From: Bacteroidales bacterium
Lineage (GTDB): Bacteria; Bacteroidota; Bacteroidia; Bacteroidales; UBA3824
NCBI GenBank assembly: GCA_017541145.1
Contig: JAFXZT010000147.1
Coordinates: forward strand, 1 to 64,000
DNA length: 64,000 nucleotides
Reading direction: 5' to 3'
How positions within the stretch are numbered: the stretch's first letter is position 1; each line of letters opens with the position of its first letter. Positions 25,070-34,586 of this stretch are shown here, one piece after another. The notes under the pieces are model-generated. The model was not told the DNA's origin. It did not search any database and was given only the letters and a program-made list of their open reading frames with translations. The position numbers were made by a program, and so were the translations under genes.

Positions 25070-25101
25070 CAAAGTTATGTTTTTTTGTGTTAATTGACAA
25101 A
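25070..25101 (-). promoter_or_regulatory. Promoter of the aminotransferase-licD operon
   Basis: On the minus strand TTTG (25101-25098), 20 bp, TAACTTTG (25077-25070). The ATG lies 33 bp downstream of the -7 box. One of the clearest promoters in the window. Confidence 0.85.
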
Positions 25102-25271
25102 TATTATTTTTTGTAGCCGACTGTGCGATTGTGAATCGTCATTTGTGCCTGCACCGCCGATGAGGTTGAGGCAGTTGAGATACATATTTTGGCTAAATTC
25201 AAGTATTATCGTTTTTTGATTTATAAGTTTTGTGCGTTGATAAAAAATTACTTGTGAAGTCAAACACAATT

Positions 25272-26207
25272 CTAAAAATCCTGAAAATTAAGCAGTTGAC
25301 GGTCGCTTCTCGGGTGGTGACTCATAATAGCGTCTCGAAGGTAATTGCTGTCGAGATGTGTGTAAATTTCAGTGGTTTGGATCGATTCGTGACCAAGCAT
25401 TTCTTGTACAGCTCTCAAACTTGCGCCGCCTTCTACAAGATGTGTTGCAAACGAATGTCGGAAAGTGTGCGGACTTACTTCTTTTGTGATTCCGGCAGCG
25501 TCGCAAAGTCGTTTTACTATGGTGAAAATCATCACCCTTGTAAGTTTTCGACCTCGGCGGTTAAGGAAAAGGTAATCTTTGTTTTCGTTGTTGATTGCCA
25601 TGTGACAACGAGTTTTTTCGAGGTAATATGTAATATACTTCAATGCAACTTCGCTGATAGGAACAATTCGCATTTTATCGCCTTTACCTATTACTTTTAT
25701 TGTACCAAGGTCGGGATAAATATCGGTGAGTTTCAGATTAATAAGTTCAGAAACCCGTAGACCGCAACTGTAAAGAGTTTCGATAATTGCGCGATTACGT
25801 TCGCCCTCGTCGGAAGATAAGTCAATTGCGGATTCTATTTGGTCGATTTCCTCCACGGAAAGCACTGTAGGTAAGTGCAAATCGAGTTTTGGCGTTGACA
25901 AAAGATAAGCCGGCGACACTTCAATTTTTTGGTCAAGAACCAGAAAATTGAAAAAATGTTTTATTGCGCTCAAAATTCTGGCTTGAGTACGTGGCGAAAG
26001 TCCGAATTTTGCTGTCCATTCCAGAAAAGCCGAAAGGTCGTCAAGCGTAAGAAGTTCAAAATTTCTGTCGCCCAAAATTGTTTCAGTATAGTACGAAAGT
26101 TTTGACATATCGTTTTTGTAAGCTTCGATACTGTTCTGAGCCATAGAGCGTTCCAAAGCGAGATGCTCAAGAAAATTTTCCGTCAAAATCTGATTGTGAG
26201 GATTCAT
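25272..26207 (-). CDS. xerD: Tyrosine recombinase XerD
   Basis: 311 aa. XerD resolves chromosome dimers at dif with XerC. All catalytic residues can be placed: R151 (in [10 protein letters not shown]), K175 (in VIGKGDK), H247 and R250 (in SPHTFRHSF), H273 (in MLGHES) and Y282 (in TEIYTHLD). The N-terminal SAM-like DNA-binding domain covers 1-105. XerC and XerD are hard to separate by eye; the C-terminal [17 protein letters not shown] is more XerD-like. The gene is not flanked by mobile-element features, so it is a housekeeping recombinase. Confidence 0.9.
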   Translation of the reverse strand: MNPHNQILTENFLEHLALERSMAQNSIEAYKNDMSKLSYYTETILGDRNFELLTLDDLSAFLEWTAKFGLSPRTQARILSAIKHFFNFLVLDQKIEVSPAYLLSTPKLDLHLPTVLSVEEIDQIESAIDLSSDEGERNRAIIETLYSCGLRVSELINLKLTDIYPDLGTIKVIGKGDKMRIVPISEVALKYITYYLEKTRCHMAINNENKDYLFLNRRGRKLTRVMIFTIVKRLCDAAGITKEVSPHTFRHSFATHLVEGGASLRAVQEMLGHESIQTTEIYTHLDSNYLRDAIMSHHPRSDRQLLNFQDF

Positions 26208-26539
26208 AACTATTGTAAATTAGTTTGCTAAATTATAAAAAAAAACTCATTTAATTTGTTTTTCTGTAAATAATTTTTTTTAACTTTGCGCCATAAAATT
26301 ACAACTTGAATTATCTGAGGACAAAAATTTTGAAGATAATTTATGTTAGAAAATAAAAGTGATTCAAGATGCTGATTTATAACGAAATAATTCAGTATTG
26401 CGGATTAGTTGGGTATTATAAAAATATTGTAATACAAAAAACTTAACGTTTAATTTTTGTTAGTTTGAGGAGAAAAACATAAATTTGCGCGCTTTTATTT
26501 TAAAAAGTTGAAATTAAGAGATTTTATCATAATATACAA
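26208..26539. promoter_or_regulatory. thrS leader with two promoter-like elements
   Basis: 332 bp. The proximal promoter is TTTG 26456-26459, 20 bp, TAAATTTG 26480-26487, giving a short leader. A distal TAACTTTG at 26281-26288 with TTTG at 26255-26258 (22 bp spacing) would give a leader of about 245 nt. That leader contains a 25-codon frame (26369-26446) with one Thr codon only, and a GTATTA/TAATAC hairpin. No T-box or Thr-rich attenuator was seen. Confidence 0.55.
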
Positions 26540-28486
26540 ATGATTAATATAACTTTTCCCGATAATTCCGTAAAGGAATACGAAGATGGTTCATCACCAT
26601 TAGATATAGCCAAGTCGTTGAGTAACAGTTTGGCAAAAGAAGTATTATCAGCAACATTTAACGGTAAACCGTGGGACGCAACCCGTCCTATTACAGAAGA
26701 TGGTACATTGGTTTTCCACAAGTGGGAAGATGAAGAAGGTAAACATACATTCCGTCATTCAGCAGCACACTTGATGGCCGAGGCTCTTGAAAAGCTTTAT
26801 CCCGGTACAAAATTCGGTATTGGTCCGGCACTTGAAAACGGTTTTTATTATGATGTTGAACTTCCAGAGGGTAAAGTTATTACTGACGAAGATTTTCCGG
26901 CTATCGAAAAGAAGATGCTTGAAATCGCCAGAGGTAATCATCCTTATGAAAGAAAAGAAGTTAGCAAGGCAGAAGCTTTGGAATACTTCAATGCTAAAGG
27001 TGACGACTACAAGGCTGAACTTATCAGCGAACTCGAAGACGGTACTATTACAGAATATTGTCAGGACGGTTATACAGATCTTTGCCGTGGACCTCATATT
27101 CCTAATACCGGTCTTATCAAAGCTGTGAAAATCACAAGTATAGCCGGTGCTTATTGGAGAGGCAACGAAAACAACAAGATGTTGACCCGTGTTTACGGTG
27201 TTGCATTCCCTAAGCAAAAAATGCTTGACGAATATTTGGTTTTGTTGGAGGAAGCTAAAAAACGCGACCACCGCAAAATCGGTAAGGATATGGAACTTTT
27301 TGCTTTCTCAGGCAAAGTAGGACAGGGCTTGCCTTTGTGGTTGCCTAAAGGTACTGTTTTGAGAGAAACTTTAACCAGATTCCTTGCTAAAATTCAGAAA
27401 AAATATGGTTACTTGCAGGTAATCACTCCGCATATCGGTCAGAAAGAATTGTATGTAACTAGCGGTCACTACGCAAAATACGGTAAAGATTCGTTCCAAC
27501 CGATTCATACACCAAACGAAAGCGAAGAATTCTTGCTCAAACCGATGAACTGCCCTCACCACTGTGAGATTTATCGTTTGAAACCAAGAAGTTACAAAGA
27601 TTTGCCTTTGCGTTTTGCTGAATTTGGTACAGTTTATCGTTACGAACAAAGTGGCGAACTTCACGGTCTTACACGTGTAAGATCATTCACACAAGATGAT
27701 GCTCACTTGTTTGTACGTCCTGACCAAATCAAGGAAGAATTCTGCAAAGTAATCGATATTATTCTTTACATCTTCAAGATATTGAATTTTAAAGAATATA
27801 CAGCTCAGGTATCATTGAGAGATCCTGATCACAAAGAAAAATATATCGGTACCGACGAGCACTGGGATATGGCTGAAAAAGCTATTATCGAGGCTGCCAA
27901 CGAAAAAGGTCTTCCAACAATTGTAGAAACCGGCGAGGCTGCTTTCTACGGTCCTAAATTGGACTTCATGGTAAAAGATGCTTTGGGTAGAAAATGGCAG
28001 TTGGGTACAATTCAGGTAGACTACAATTTGCCTGAGCGTTTCGGACTTGAATATACCGGTGCTGATGATAAAAAATACCGTCCTGTGATGATTCACAGAG
28101 CACCATTCGGCAGTATCGAACGTTTTGTGGCAGTATTGATTGAAAACACAGCAGGTAAATTCCCGTTGTGGCTTACACCTGTACAAGGTCAGATATTGCC
28201 AATCAGCGAAAAATTCAATGAGTATGCTTACAAAGTAGCAGAACTTTTGAATGAAGACGATATCCGTGTAGAAGTTGACGACAGAAACGAGAAAATCGGA
28301 CGTAAGATTCGTGACAACGAAACCAAACACGTACCATTTATGCTTATCGTTGGAGAGAAAGAAGTTAACGAAGGCAAAGTTTCTGTAAGAAAACAGGGCA
28401 AGGAAGATTTGGGTGCAATGACAATCGACGAATTCAAGAAATTCATACAGGGTGAAATCAACAAAGAACTTCATCCTGAAGAGTAA
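26540..28486 (+). CDS. thrS: Threonine-tRNA ligase
   Basis: 648 aa, the full bacterial length. An N-terminal TGS domain (1-62) is followed by the editing domain, whose [17 protein letters not shown] (73-89) is the metal-binding HxxxH motif. The class II catalytic core contains [10 protein letters not shown] (zinc Cys and His), [20 protein letters not shown] (motif 2) and motif 3 around [11 protein letters not shown]. The anticodon-binding domain begins near [13 protein letters not shown]. It charges tRNA-Thr and clears mischarged Ser-tRNA-Thr. It is followed by infC, rpmI and rplT, the classic arrangement. Confidence 0.98.
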   Translation: MINITFPDNSVKEYEDGSSPLDIAKSLSNSLAKEVLSATFNGKPWDATRPITEDGTLVFHKWEDEEGKHTFRHSAAHLMAEALEKLYPGTKFGIGPALENGFYYDVELPEGKVITDEDFPAIEKKMLEIARGNHPYERKEVSKAEALEYFNAKGDDYKAELISELEDGTITEYCQDGYTDLCRGPHIPNTGLIKAVKITSIAGAYWRGNENNKMLTRVYGVAFPKQKMLDEYLVLLEEAKKRDHRKIGKDMELFAFSGKVGQGLPLWLPKGTVLRETLTRFLAKIQKKYGYLQVITPHIGQKELYVTSGHYAKYGKDSFQPIHTPNESEEFLLKPMNCPHHCEIYRLKPRSYKDLPLRFAEFGTVYRYEQSGELHGLTRVRSFTQDDAHLFVRPDQIKEEFCKVIDIILYIFKILNFKEYTAQVSLRDPDHKEKYIGTDEHWDMAEKAIIEAANEKGLPTIVETGEAAFYGPKLDFMVKDALGRKWQLGTIQVDYNLPERFGLEYTGADDKKYRPVMIHRAPFGSIERFVAVLIENTAGKFPLWLTPVQGQILPISEKFNEYAYKVAELLNEDDIRVEVDDRNEKIGRKIRDNETKHVPFMLIVGEKEVNEGKVSVRKQGKEDLGAMTIDEFKKFIQGEINKELHPEE

Positions 28487-28512
28487 ATAAAACAATCTTT
28501 TAACTTAATTTT

Positions 28513-28518
28513 GGGAGG
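28513..28518 (+). promoter_or_regulatory. Strong Shine-Dalgarno fixing the infC start
   Basis: GGGAGG ends 8 nt before the ATA at 28527. Strong Shine-Dalgarno sequences are nearly absent elsewhere in the window, so this one marks infC as specially controlled. It partly overlaps a TAATTTTG (28506-28513) that by chance or design also matches the -7 box. Confidence 0.75.
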
Positions 28519-28526
28519 ACACTACT

Positions 28527-29063
28527 ATAGCTAAGCCAAACGAACAACCCGCTCATAGAATTAACGACCGAATTCGTGCAAAGACGGTTCGCGTAGTGGG
28601 TGACAACATTCAGGACAATAATCAAGTATTGTCGAGGGAAGATGCATTGAAGCTTGCAGACGAGCAAGGATTGGATCTGGTTGAGATTTCACCGGATGCA
28701 CAGCCACCGGTTTGCAAAATTATCGACTATCAGAAATTTCTGTATCAGTTGAAGAAAAAGCTCAAAGAGCAGAAAGCAAAAACTGCTAAAACTCAGGTAA
28801 AGGAAATCCGTTTCGGACCTCAAACTGATGATCATGACTTTGAGTTTAAGCTCAACCATGCAAAGAAGTTTCTTGCTGATGGTGACAAGGTAAGGGCTTA
28901 TGTTTTCTTCAAAGGACGTCAGATTTTGTTCAAGGAACAAGGTGAAATCCTATTGTTAAAATTTGCTCAAGAATTGGAGGATATTGGCAGAGTTGACCAA
29001 TTGCCGCTTTTGGAAGGCAAAAAGATGACAATGCTGATTTCTCCGTCGTCAAAAAAGAAATAG
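28527..29063 (+). CDS. infC: Translation initiation factor IF-3, with AUA start codon
   Basis: 178 aa when begun at the ATA at 28527. IF-3 binds the 30S subunit and checks start-codon pairing. The conserved N-terminal domain begins [19 protein letters not shown], then [20 protein letters not shown] and [12 protein letters not shown]; the C-terminal domain has [17 protein letters not shown] and [12 protein letters not shown]. The first ATG in frame (28596) would cut off the conserved [14 protein letters not shown] segment. Upstream there is no ATG, GTG, TTG or ATT before the in-frame stop at 28506, only ATA with a Shine-Dalgarno 8 nt ahead. Non-AUG starts let IF-3 repress its own translation (AUU in E. 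coli). Confidence 0.95.
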   Translation: MAKPNEQPAHRINDRIRAKTVRVVGDNIQDNNQVLSREDALKLADEQGLDLVEISPDAQPPVCKIIDYQKFLYQLKKKLKEQKAKTAKTQVKEIRFGPQTDDHDFEFKLNHAKKFLADGDKVRAYVFFKGRQILFKEQGEILLLKFAQELEDIGRVDQLPLLEGKKMTMLISPSSKKK

Positions 29064-29123
29064 AAAATAAATTATTCGTGCGTTAAAAATAACGTAGAAC
29101 TTTTTAATAAAAATTAAAACAAA

Positions 29124-29321
29124 ATGCCAAAAGTAAAAACTAACTGCGCTGCAAAGAAGAGATTCAAACTTACAGCATCAGGAATTATCAAAAGAAAACA
29201 TGCTTACAAAAGTCACATTTTGACTAAGAAGACAACAAAGAGAAAGAGAAATTTGAGATACTTTGGTGTTGTTGAAGGTGCTAACCAACAAGCAATTAAA
29301 GAATTGCTCGTTTTGAAATAG
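29124..29321 (+). CDS. rpmI: 50S ribosomal protein L35
   Basis: 65 aa, normal length. [20 protein letters not shown], then the Lys/Arg-rich [24 protein letters not shown], is the L35 pattern. It lies 60 bp after infC in the thrS-infC-rpmI-rplT unit. Confidence 0.97.
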   Translation: MPKVKTNCAAKKRFKLTASGIIKRKHAYKSHILTKKTTKRKRNLRYFGVVEGANQQAIKELLVLK

Positions 29322-29515
29322 TTCTTTCATTAAAAGACAATTCCAAAAAAAAATCAAATTTATCGAATCTCAATTTTAGAATTCGGTTTGATTAAATTCT
29401 AACAGAATTAGAAATTTAAATTATTCGTTTAACCCGGGCGCTGAGCCGACAAAGTGTAGTCTTAATAAAAACTATGTAATAAGATTGCCGCTTACGTCCA
29501 AAAAACAATTAAATT
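29322..29515 (+). promoter_or_regulatory. Long structured spacer between rpmI and rplT
   Basis: 194 bp, unusually long for these two co-expressed genes. The left part folds: AATCAAA (29352-29358) pairs with TTTGATT (about 29387-29393), with CGAAT/ATTCG inside, then AATTCT/AGAATT. The right part is the most GC-rich stretch (CCCGGGCGCTGAGCCGAC, then TCTTA...TAAGA). No TAnnTTTG box or coding frame was found. A cis-regulatory site for L20 is a reasonable guess; not demonstrated. Confidence 0.45.
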
Positions 29516-29860
29516 ATGCCAAGATCAGTCAATCACGTTGCATCACGCAACAGAAGAAAAAAAATCCTCAAACTTACAAGAGGTTATTACGGAGCAAGGG
29601 CTAATGTTTACACCATTGCAAAGAATACATACGAAAAAGGTCTCTTGCACGCCTATATTCAGCGCAAGAACAAAAAACGTAATTTCCGTGCTTTGTGGAT
29701 TGCTCGTATCAACGCAGCTGTAAGAGGATACAACATGTCTTACTCTGAATTTATCGGTAAGATTGCTAAGAAAGATATCAAGTTGAACCGTAAGGTTTTA
29801 GCTGATTTAGCGATGAATAATCCTAAAGCTTTCGAAGCTGTTGTAAATTCTGTAAAATAG
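29516..29860 (+). CDS. rplT: 50S ribosomal protein L20
   Basis: 114 aa. [40 protein letters not shown] and the central [22 protein letters not shown] are L20 signatures. It binds 23S rRNA early in assembly and in several bacteria represses its own operon. A terminator follows at 29949. Confidence 0.98.
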   Translation: MPRSVNHVASRNRRKKILKLTRGYYGARANVYTIAKNTYEKGLLHAYIQRKNKKRNFRALWIARINAAVRGYNMSYSEFIGKIAKKDIKLNRKVLADLAMNNPKAFEAVVNSVK

Positions 29861-29948
29861 TTTCGATTTTACATTTTTGTAGTTAAATAGAATTGAAAGT
29901 TATTTTTCGCACGAATTTTTTTTAAGACATTATTTTATTTTTATACTT

Positions 29949-29995
29949 AAGGAACAATAACTTTTTTAAGCTGTTGTTCCTTTTGTTTTTTTCTT
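29949..29995 (+). terminator. Terminator after rplT
   Basis: AAGGAACAA (29949-29957) pairs with TTGTTCCTT (29974-29982), followed by TTGTTTTTTTC. Confidence 0.8.
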
Positions 29996-30024
29996 CGAAA
30001 CACAAAACCTGATTAAAACTTAAT

Positions 30025-30747
30025 ATGAAAATTGCATTGATAGGATATGGCAAGATGGGCCATGAGATTGAGAAAATTGCTAAAGAACGCGGCAATGAAA
30101 TCGTTTTTATCGAGGATGCTCTCATTAATCCTGAAGAATTTACCGACGAAAATCTTCAAAAGGCGGATGTCGCTATCGAATTTACACGTCCGGATGCTGC
30201 TTTCAACAACTATCTCAAATGTTTTCACGCCGGAATTCCTGTTGTTTCGGGTACTACCGGCTGGCTCGACAAATTGCCGGAAATCCAAAGGATGTGCAAA
30301 GAGGAAGGCAAAACTTTCTTCTATACTTCCAATTTTTCGGTTGGTGTAAATATCTTTTTCCGTGTCAACAAGTTTTTGGCTAATATCATGAACGGTTTCA
30401 ACAGTTATGATGTGAAAATGCAAGAAATTCATCACATCCACAAACTTGACAAACCTTCGGGAACTGCAAAAACTTTGGCTGAAGATATCCTCGATAAAAT
30501 CGACAGAAAATCTGCTTGGACATTGGAAGACAACAAGAAAGACAATGAAATTTTTATCGATTGTGTGAGAGAATCCGAAGTTCCCGGTACTCACTCTGTA
30601 AAATATGTGTCTGAAGTTGACGATATTGAAATTATTCATACAGCGCATTCCAGAAAAGGTTTTGCACTCGGAGCTGTGCTCGCTGCCGAATTCCTTTATG
30701 GTAAACCGGCGGGATTTTATGGTATGGATGATATGTTGAAATTCTAA
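30025..30747 (+). CDS. dapB: 4-hydroxy-tetrahydrodipicolinate reductase
   Basis: 240 aa. It reduces the cyclic intermediate of the diaminopimelate/lysine pathway using NAD(P)H. Visible are the short nucleotide motif GYGKMGHE (8-15), VVSGTTGW, and the family signature EIHHIHKLDKPSGTAKTLAE (132-151) with the catalytic His-His/Lys. It is shorter than the E. coli protein (273 aa), as is common in Bacteroidota. lepB starts 17 bp after the stop, so they may be co-transcribed. Confidence 0.96.
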   Translation: MKIALIGYGKMGHEIEKIAKERGNEIVFIEDALINPEEFTDENLQKADVAIEFTRPDAAFNNYLKCFHAGIPVVSGTTGWLDKLPEIQRMCKEEGKTFFYTSNFSVGVNIFFRVNKFLANIMNGFNSYDVKMQEIHHIHKLDKPSGTAKTLAEDILDKIDRKSAWTLEDNKKDNEIFIDCVRESEVPGTHSVKYVSEVDDIEIIHTAHSRKGFALGAVLAAEFLYGKPAGFYGMDDMLKF

Positions 30748-30764
30748 ATATTTAACATTTGATT

Positions 30765-32183
30765 ATGAAAAAACTGTTTGCTAACAAGTGGCTGAAGTTC
30801 GGTTTATCCGCCTTGGTTTATTTGTTGTTTGTAATTTGGCTTCACAACTGGTGGTTGTTGGTAGGACTTGTAGTGATTTTCGATATTTTTATTACTGAAA
30901 AAGTTCATTGGGCTTTTTGGAAAAAGAAAGGTGTTGACAAGCAGACAAAAGCTGTGGAATGGGTTGATGCTCTGATATTTGCGATTGTTGCTGCTACTAT
31001 TATCCGTCTTTTCTTTATCGAGGCTTTTACGATTCCTACTTCATCAATGGAGAAATCTCTGTTGGTGGGTGATTATCTTTTTGTTAGCAAATTCAGTTAC
31101 GGTCCCAAAATGCCGAATACTCCGCTTTCGGTGCCGTTTACTCACAATACAATGCCGTTTACTGAAAATTCCAAATCATATTTGGAGTGGATTAAATGGC
31201 CTTACAAGCGTCTTGCCGGTTTGGGCGAAGTAAAAAACAACGATGTTGTGGTTTTCAATTTTCCCGAAGGCGATACTGTTTGCCTCAATCAGCAGTCAAG
31301 AAGTTATTATCAGTTGATTCGTGATTATGGTCGCGATGCTGTTGTAAATGACAGAGTTATGAATGCTTATGGTCAGGTGATTACTGATTATTTCGGCAAA
31401 ATTGTTAGTCGTCCTGTTGATAAACGTGAAAATTATATCAAACGTTGTATCGCTATTGCCGGTGATAGTATTCAAGTAATTGACGGTCAGGCTTATGTTA
31501 ACGGCAAACCGCAAGAAGAAATCGGTGACAAGCAGTTTAAATATTTGATTATTACAGATGGTACGCCGATTAATCCGCGTGTTTTTGACAATTTGAGTAT
31601 TTCGATGGAAGACAGAGCTTCGGCTCAGGTTTTCGATCCGTCAATTCTTGATTTTATGCATGAAGCCGATGGTGTTGAGCCTAATTGTCTTTTTGTTTTA
31701 CCGCTTGTAGCAGAAAATGTTGAGCAGTTGAAAAGTTTGCCGTGTGTAAAATCGGTGACAAGAATTGTAAAACCAAAAGATTTCCGCGAATCGTATATCT
31801 TCCCGCATGACGAAAGATACCGTTGGAACGAGGATAATTTTGGCCCGCTTTATGTTCCTAAAGCCGGTGAAACTGTGCAACTTACATTGGATAATCTTCC
31901 GCTTTACCGCAGAATTATCGAAACTTACGAAGAAAATTCGTTAACAGTGTACAACGGTGAAATTATTATCAACAATCAACCGGCTACAAGTTATACATTT
32001 AGAATGAATTATTATTTCATGATGGGTGACAGCCGCCACAATTCTGCCGACTCAAGATTTTGGGGGTTTGTGCCGGAAGATCATATTGTTGGTAAAGCTC
32101 TTTTCATTTGGTTTTCAAGTGATAAGGACGCTTCGTTCCCGTCGTCTATCAGATGGAACAGATTTTTTAAAGGTATTGACTAA
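30765..32183 (+). CDS. lepB: Signal peptidase I
   Basis: 472 aa from ATG 30765 (a TTG two codons upstream is also possible). It cleaves signal peptides of exported proteins. Two or three membrane segments lie in 10-90. The nucleophile is S94 in [10 protein letters not shown]; the general-base lysine is K226 in [13 protein letters not shown]; box E is [20 protein letters not shown] near 425-445. The catalytic boxes are separated by long inserts, which make the protein much longer than the E. coli enzyme, a feature of Bacteroidota LepB. The next gene is a shorter, probably inactive paralogue. Confidence 0.95.
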   Translation: MKKLFANKWLKFGLSALVYLLFVIWLHNWWLLVGLVVIFDIFITEKVHWAFWKKKGVDKQTKAVEWVDALIFAIVAATIIRLFFIEAFTIPTSSMEKSLLVGDYLFVSKFSYGPKMPNTPLSVPFTHNTMPFTENSKSYLEWIKWPYKRLAGLGEVKNNDVVVFNFPEGDTVCLNQQSRSYYQLIRDYGRDAVVNDRVMNAYGQVITDYFGKIVSRPVDKRENYIKRCIAIAGDSIQVIDGQAYVNGKPQEEIGDKQFKYLIITDGTPINPRVFDNLSISMEDRASAQVFDPSILDFMHEADGVEPNCLFVLPLVAENVEQLKSLPCVKSVTRIVKPKDFRESYIFPHDERYRWNEDNFGPLYVPKAGETVQLTLDNLPLYRRIIETYEENSLTVYNGEIIINNQPATSYTFRMNYYFMMGDSRHNSADSRFWGFVPEDHIVGKALFIWFSSDKDASFPSSIRWNRFFKGID

Positions 32184-32200
32184 AATTTTATAAAAACAAA

Positions 32201-33118
32201 TTGGATAAGTTTCTTTACGGCTGGTTTTTGCCGATTACATTGTCGTTTACATTAGCTCTTGTCGGTTATTTGATTTTTAGAGACAATGTTTGTGTAGTAA
32301 ATGGTGACGGTATGAATCCTAATTTTCTAAATGGGGAAACCATTGCCGTAAGGAAATTCCAACATGTTAAGATTAATGATATATTGCTGATTGACAGCCC
32401 GTTGAAACGTCAAAAAAAGAAACCGAATTATTCTTTGAAACGGTGTGTGGCTTTGCCGGGTGATACTGTAAAAATCAGCGAAAAAAAATTATTTGTGAAC
32501 GGCAATCTCCAAAGTTCCGATTTCTGTCAGTTCAATCGTAGAGTTATGCTTTTTTCAAAAGAAGAGGCGAGGGTAGCGGTTGCTACATACGGCATTACGG
32601 CCGGAAAAATCACAAATATGACTCAGATTATTCCTATTTCGGAGCGGGTTTTCAATAGAATTCAGCACGATAGTCTTTTGAGATATGTTACTACCGATAT
32701 CACTTCCAAAGAGCTGTCGGACAGATGCTTGTATCCGTTTTCATCGTTTTTCCGTTGGAACAAAGATTTTTATGGTCCGCTGATTGTTCCTAAAAAAGGC
32801 ATGACAATCAAGTTGACCACAAGTAATATTGTTTTTTACAGGCATCTGCTTGAAAATTTTGAAAATTCCAAACTTGAGTACAAAAACGGTCAATGTTATA
32901 TAAACGGTAAAGTCACTGAAAATTACACATTTAAGAAGAATTATTATTTCCTTTTGAATGATTACAGAGACGATCCGTCGGATTCAAGAACTTTTGGACC
33001 TATTCCTGAGGATTTGATTTTTGCTAAGTATTGCGGTTTGCTAATTGGTAAAAATAAAGATGGCGAAATCGACTACGAAAAATCTTTTAAAATCACTTTG
33101 GGGAAAATATTATTTTAG
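32201..33118 (+). CDS. Signal peptidase I paralogue lacking the catalytic serine
   Basis: 305 aa. One N-terminal membrane segment (9-26) is followed by LepB boxes. The segment aligned to the active-site box reads VVNGDGMNPNFLNGE: the residue before the Met, which is the nucleophilic Ser (SSM) in LepB, is Gly37. The lysine box is kept (K80 in YSLKRCVALPGD), and box E is reduced to NDYRDDPSDSRTFGPIPEDL. So the fold is kept but peptidase activity is not expected. The start must be the TTG at 32201: an in-frame stop lies at 32177-32179 and the first in-frame ATG would remove the membrane anchor. It follows lepB by 17 bp and is probably co-expressed. Confidence 0.88.
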   Translation: MDKFLYGWFLPITLSFTLALVGYLIFRDNVCVVNGDGMNPNFLNGETIAVRKFQHVKINDILLIDSPLKRQKKKPNYSLKRCVALPGDTVKISEKKLFVNGNLQSSDFCQFNRRVMLFSKEEARVAVATYGITAGKITNMTQIIPISERVFNRIQHDSLLRYVTTDITSKELSDRCLYPFSSFFRWNKDFYGPLIVPKKGMTIKLTTSNIVFYRHLLENFENSKLEYKNGQCYINGKVTENYTFKKNYYFLLNDYRDDPSDSRTFGPIPEDLIFAKYCGLLIGKNKDGEIDYEKSFKITLGKILF

Positions 33119-33155
33119 TTATTTTTGAAACCTAAAACCATTAAATTATTACTCT

Positions 33156-33761
33156 ATGACTTCATTTCAGATGTATTGCGGGTCCAATTCTATAATTGTA
33201 GGCCGTCAGGAAAAATTACCAGCAGACTATACTAAAATAGAATTTTACGATGATTTTATTCCCGATTTGTTAGCAGGAAAAAAGAAAGGTAATTTTTGGA
33301 TAGAAGGCGATGCTGAACAATTGATTAACACGCTGAAAACCAAATACAAATATGTAGAAGCTGCCGGCGGTTATGTCTTAAATAATTTAGGTCAAAGTCT
33401 TGTAATTTTCCGCAACGGACTTTGGGATTTGCCAAAGGGTCATGTAGAACCCGGCGAAAGTATCGAAAATGCTGCCGTAAGGGAAGTTATGGAAGAAACC
33501 GGTATTTCGGAGCCGAAGATTGTGGAAAAACTTACCGATACATATCATTTCTATATGTACGATAACAAACCGCCCGTTGTTTTCAAGAAAACTTATTGGT
33601 ATCTGATGTCAAACGAAGGAAACGGTAAAACAAATCCTCAAACCGAGGAAGGAATTACCGCTTGTCTTTGGGTGGACGACGGACGCATTGACGAACTTAT
33701 CAACAAGACTCACAGGAACTTAAAAATTTTGTTTCAATTTAAAAAGGACGGAAGAATATGA
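33156..33761 (+). CDS. Nudix hydrolase
   Basis: 201 aa. The Nudix box is complete at about 96-118 (GHVEPGESIENAAVREVMEE then TG), fitting GX5EX7REUXEEXGU, with PKGH just ahead. Residues 1-65 form a separate N-terminal part (MYCGSNSIIVGRQEKLPADY) found ahead of the Nudix domain in some Bacteroidota proteins. It would hydrolyse a nucleoside diphosphate linked to another group; substrate unknown. The last codons overlap the next gene's ATG by 4 nt, implying translational coupling with the pentapeptide-type lipoprotein. Confidence 0.9.
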   Translation: MTSFQMYCGSNSIIVGRQEKLPADYTKIEFYDDFIPDLLAGKKKGNFWIEGDAEQLINTLKTKYKYVEAAGGYVLNNLGQSLVIFRNGLWDLPKGHVEPGESIENAAVREVMEETGISEPKIVEKLTDTYHFYMYDNKPPVVFKKTYWYLMSNEGNGKTNPQTEEGITACLWVDDGRIDELINKTHRNLKILFQFKKDGRI

Positions 33762-34573
33762 AAAAATTGATTCCATTTTTGTTTATTTTCAGCTTGATTT
33801 TCGGTATTTCGTGTACCAGACCGTTGCAAGAATCCGATACAATTTCGGCGGAAAATTTGTTGAAACAAATTTCAGAAGGTAAAAAGCTGGTAATCAAAAA
33901 TAAAACTATTACCGGAGTTTTGGATTTTACCAAAATTTTGGATAAAGACAATAATCTTCCGGTTTCTACGATTTACATCGAAAGTGAATTGGCTTTTGTA
34001 AATTGTACATTTGAAGACAGTGTTTTGGCTTACAGTTTCAAAAATAGTATTCTTCGTACCGTTTTCAACAAGACGGTGATGTTTTATGAATGTAAATTTT
34101 TGAAAAATGTACAGTTCTCACAGACAGAGTTTTCAAAAGATGTCAGTTTTGAATTGAGCGTTGTAGAAGGTCAAGCAGAGTTCAACGGAACTGATTTTTC
34201 CAAAGGTGCAATTTTTGCAGCTGCCAATTTTATGAACGATACCAAATTTTTGGGATGCCGTTTCGGAGGTCGTACTTCGTTTTTCAAAACGATGTTCAAA
34301 AAGTCAGTATTGGTACAACGTGCAAAATTTTACGAGCCGGTATTGTTTTTGGACTCACATTTTTACGGGTATTTTGAATTTTCGGACAATATGTGTTATG
34401 ATTTGCCTGATTTTTCTAATGCAAATTTTTCAGATCGTGTAGTTTTTTGCAACTCAGTATATTATTTGGGCTTAAAACTTAGCGGTAGTAAGGTTTCAAA
34501 TCCCGAATCAGTGGAACAACACGGTAATTATTTCGTTCAATCAACTGAAGTAAAAGATATATTTAACCAATAA
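33758..34573 (+). CDS. Lipoprotein with pentapeptide-like repeats
   Basis: 271 aa. A lipoprotein signal ends in FGISC (Cys20). From about residue 85 to 250 the protein has Phe or Leu roughly every five residues (FVNCTFEDSVL, FYECKFLKNVQFSQTEFSKD, FNGTDFSKGAIFAAANF), the pattern of a right-handed pentapeptide-repeat helix. Such helices serve as binding scaffolds; no enzyme motif is seen. The start overlaps the Nudix stop (ATGA). It precedes the papain-like lipoprotein by 13 bp, so Nudix, this gene and the protease gene are likely one operon. Confidence 0.82.
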   Translation: MKKLIPFLFIFSLIFGISCTRPLQESDTISAENLLKQISEGKKLVIKNKTITGVLDFTKILDKDNNLPVSTIYIESELAFVNCTFEDSVLAYSFKNSILRTVFNKTVMFYECKFLKNVQFSQTEFSKDVSFELSVVEGQAEFNGTDFSKGAIFAAANFMNDTKFLGCRFGGRTSFFKTMFKKSVLVQRAKFYEPVLFLDSHFYGYFEFSDNMCYDLPDFSNANFSDRVVFCNSVYYLGLKLSGSKVSNPESVEQHGNYFVQSTEVKDIFNQ

Positions 34574-34586
34574 AACGTAATAACCG

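Noticed and set aside
25272..26207. Tyrosine recombinase as the integrase of a mobile element.
   Set aside because: It matches housekeeping XerD over its length; no attachment repeats, excisionase or cargo genes are nearby.
26369..26446. 25-codon frame in the thrS leader as a leader peptide.
   Set aside because: It has only one Thr codon, at the end, so it does not look like an attenuation peptide.
27812..28495. 227-codon minus-strand frame.
   Set aside because: It lies wholly antisense to thrS; shadow of a conserved gene.
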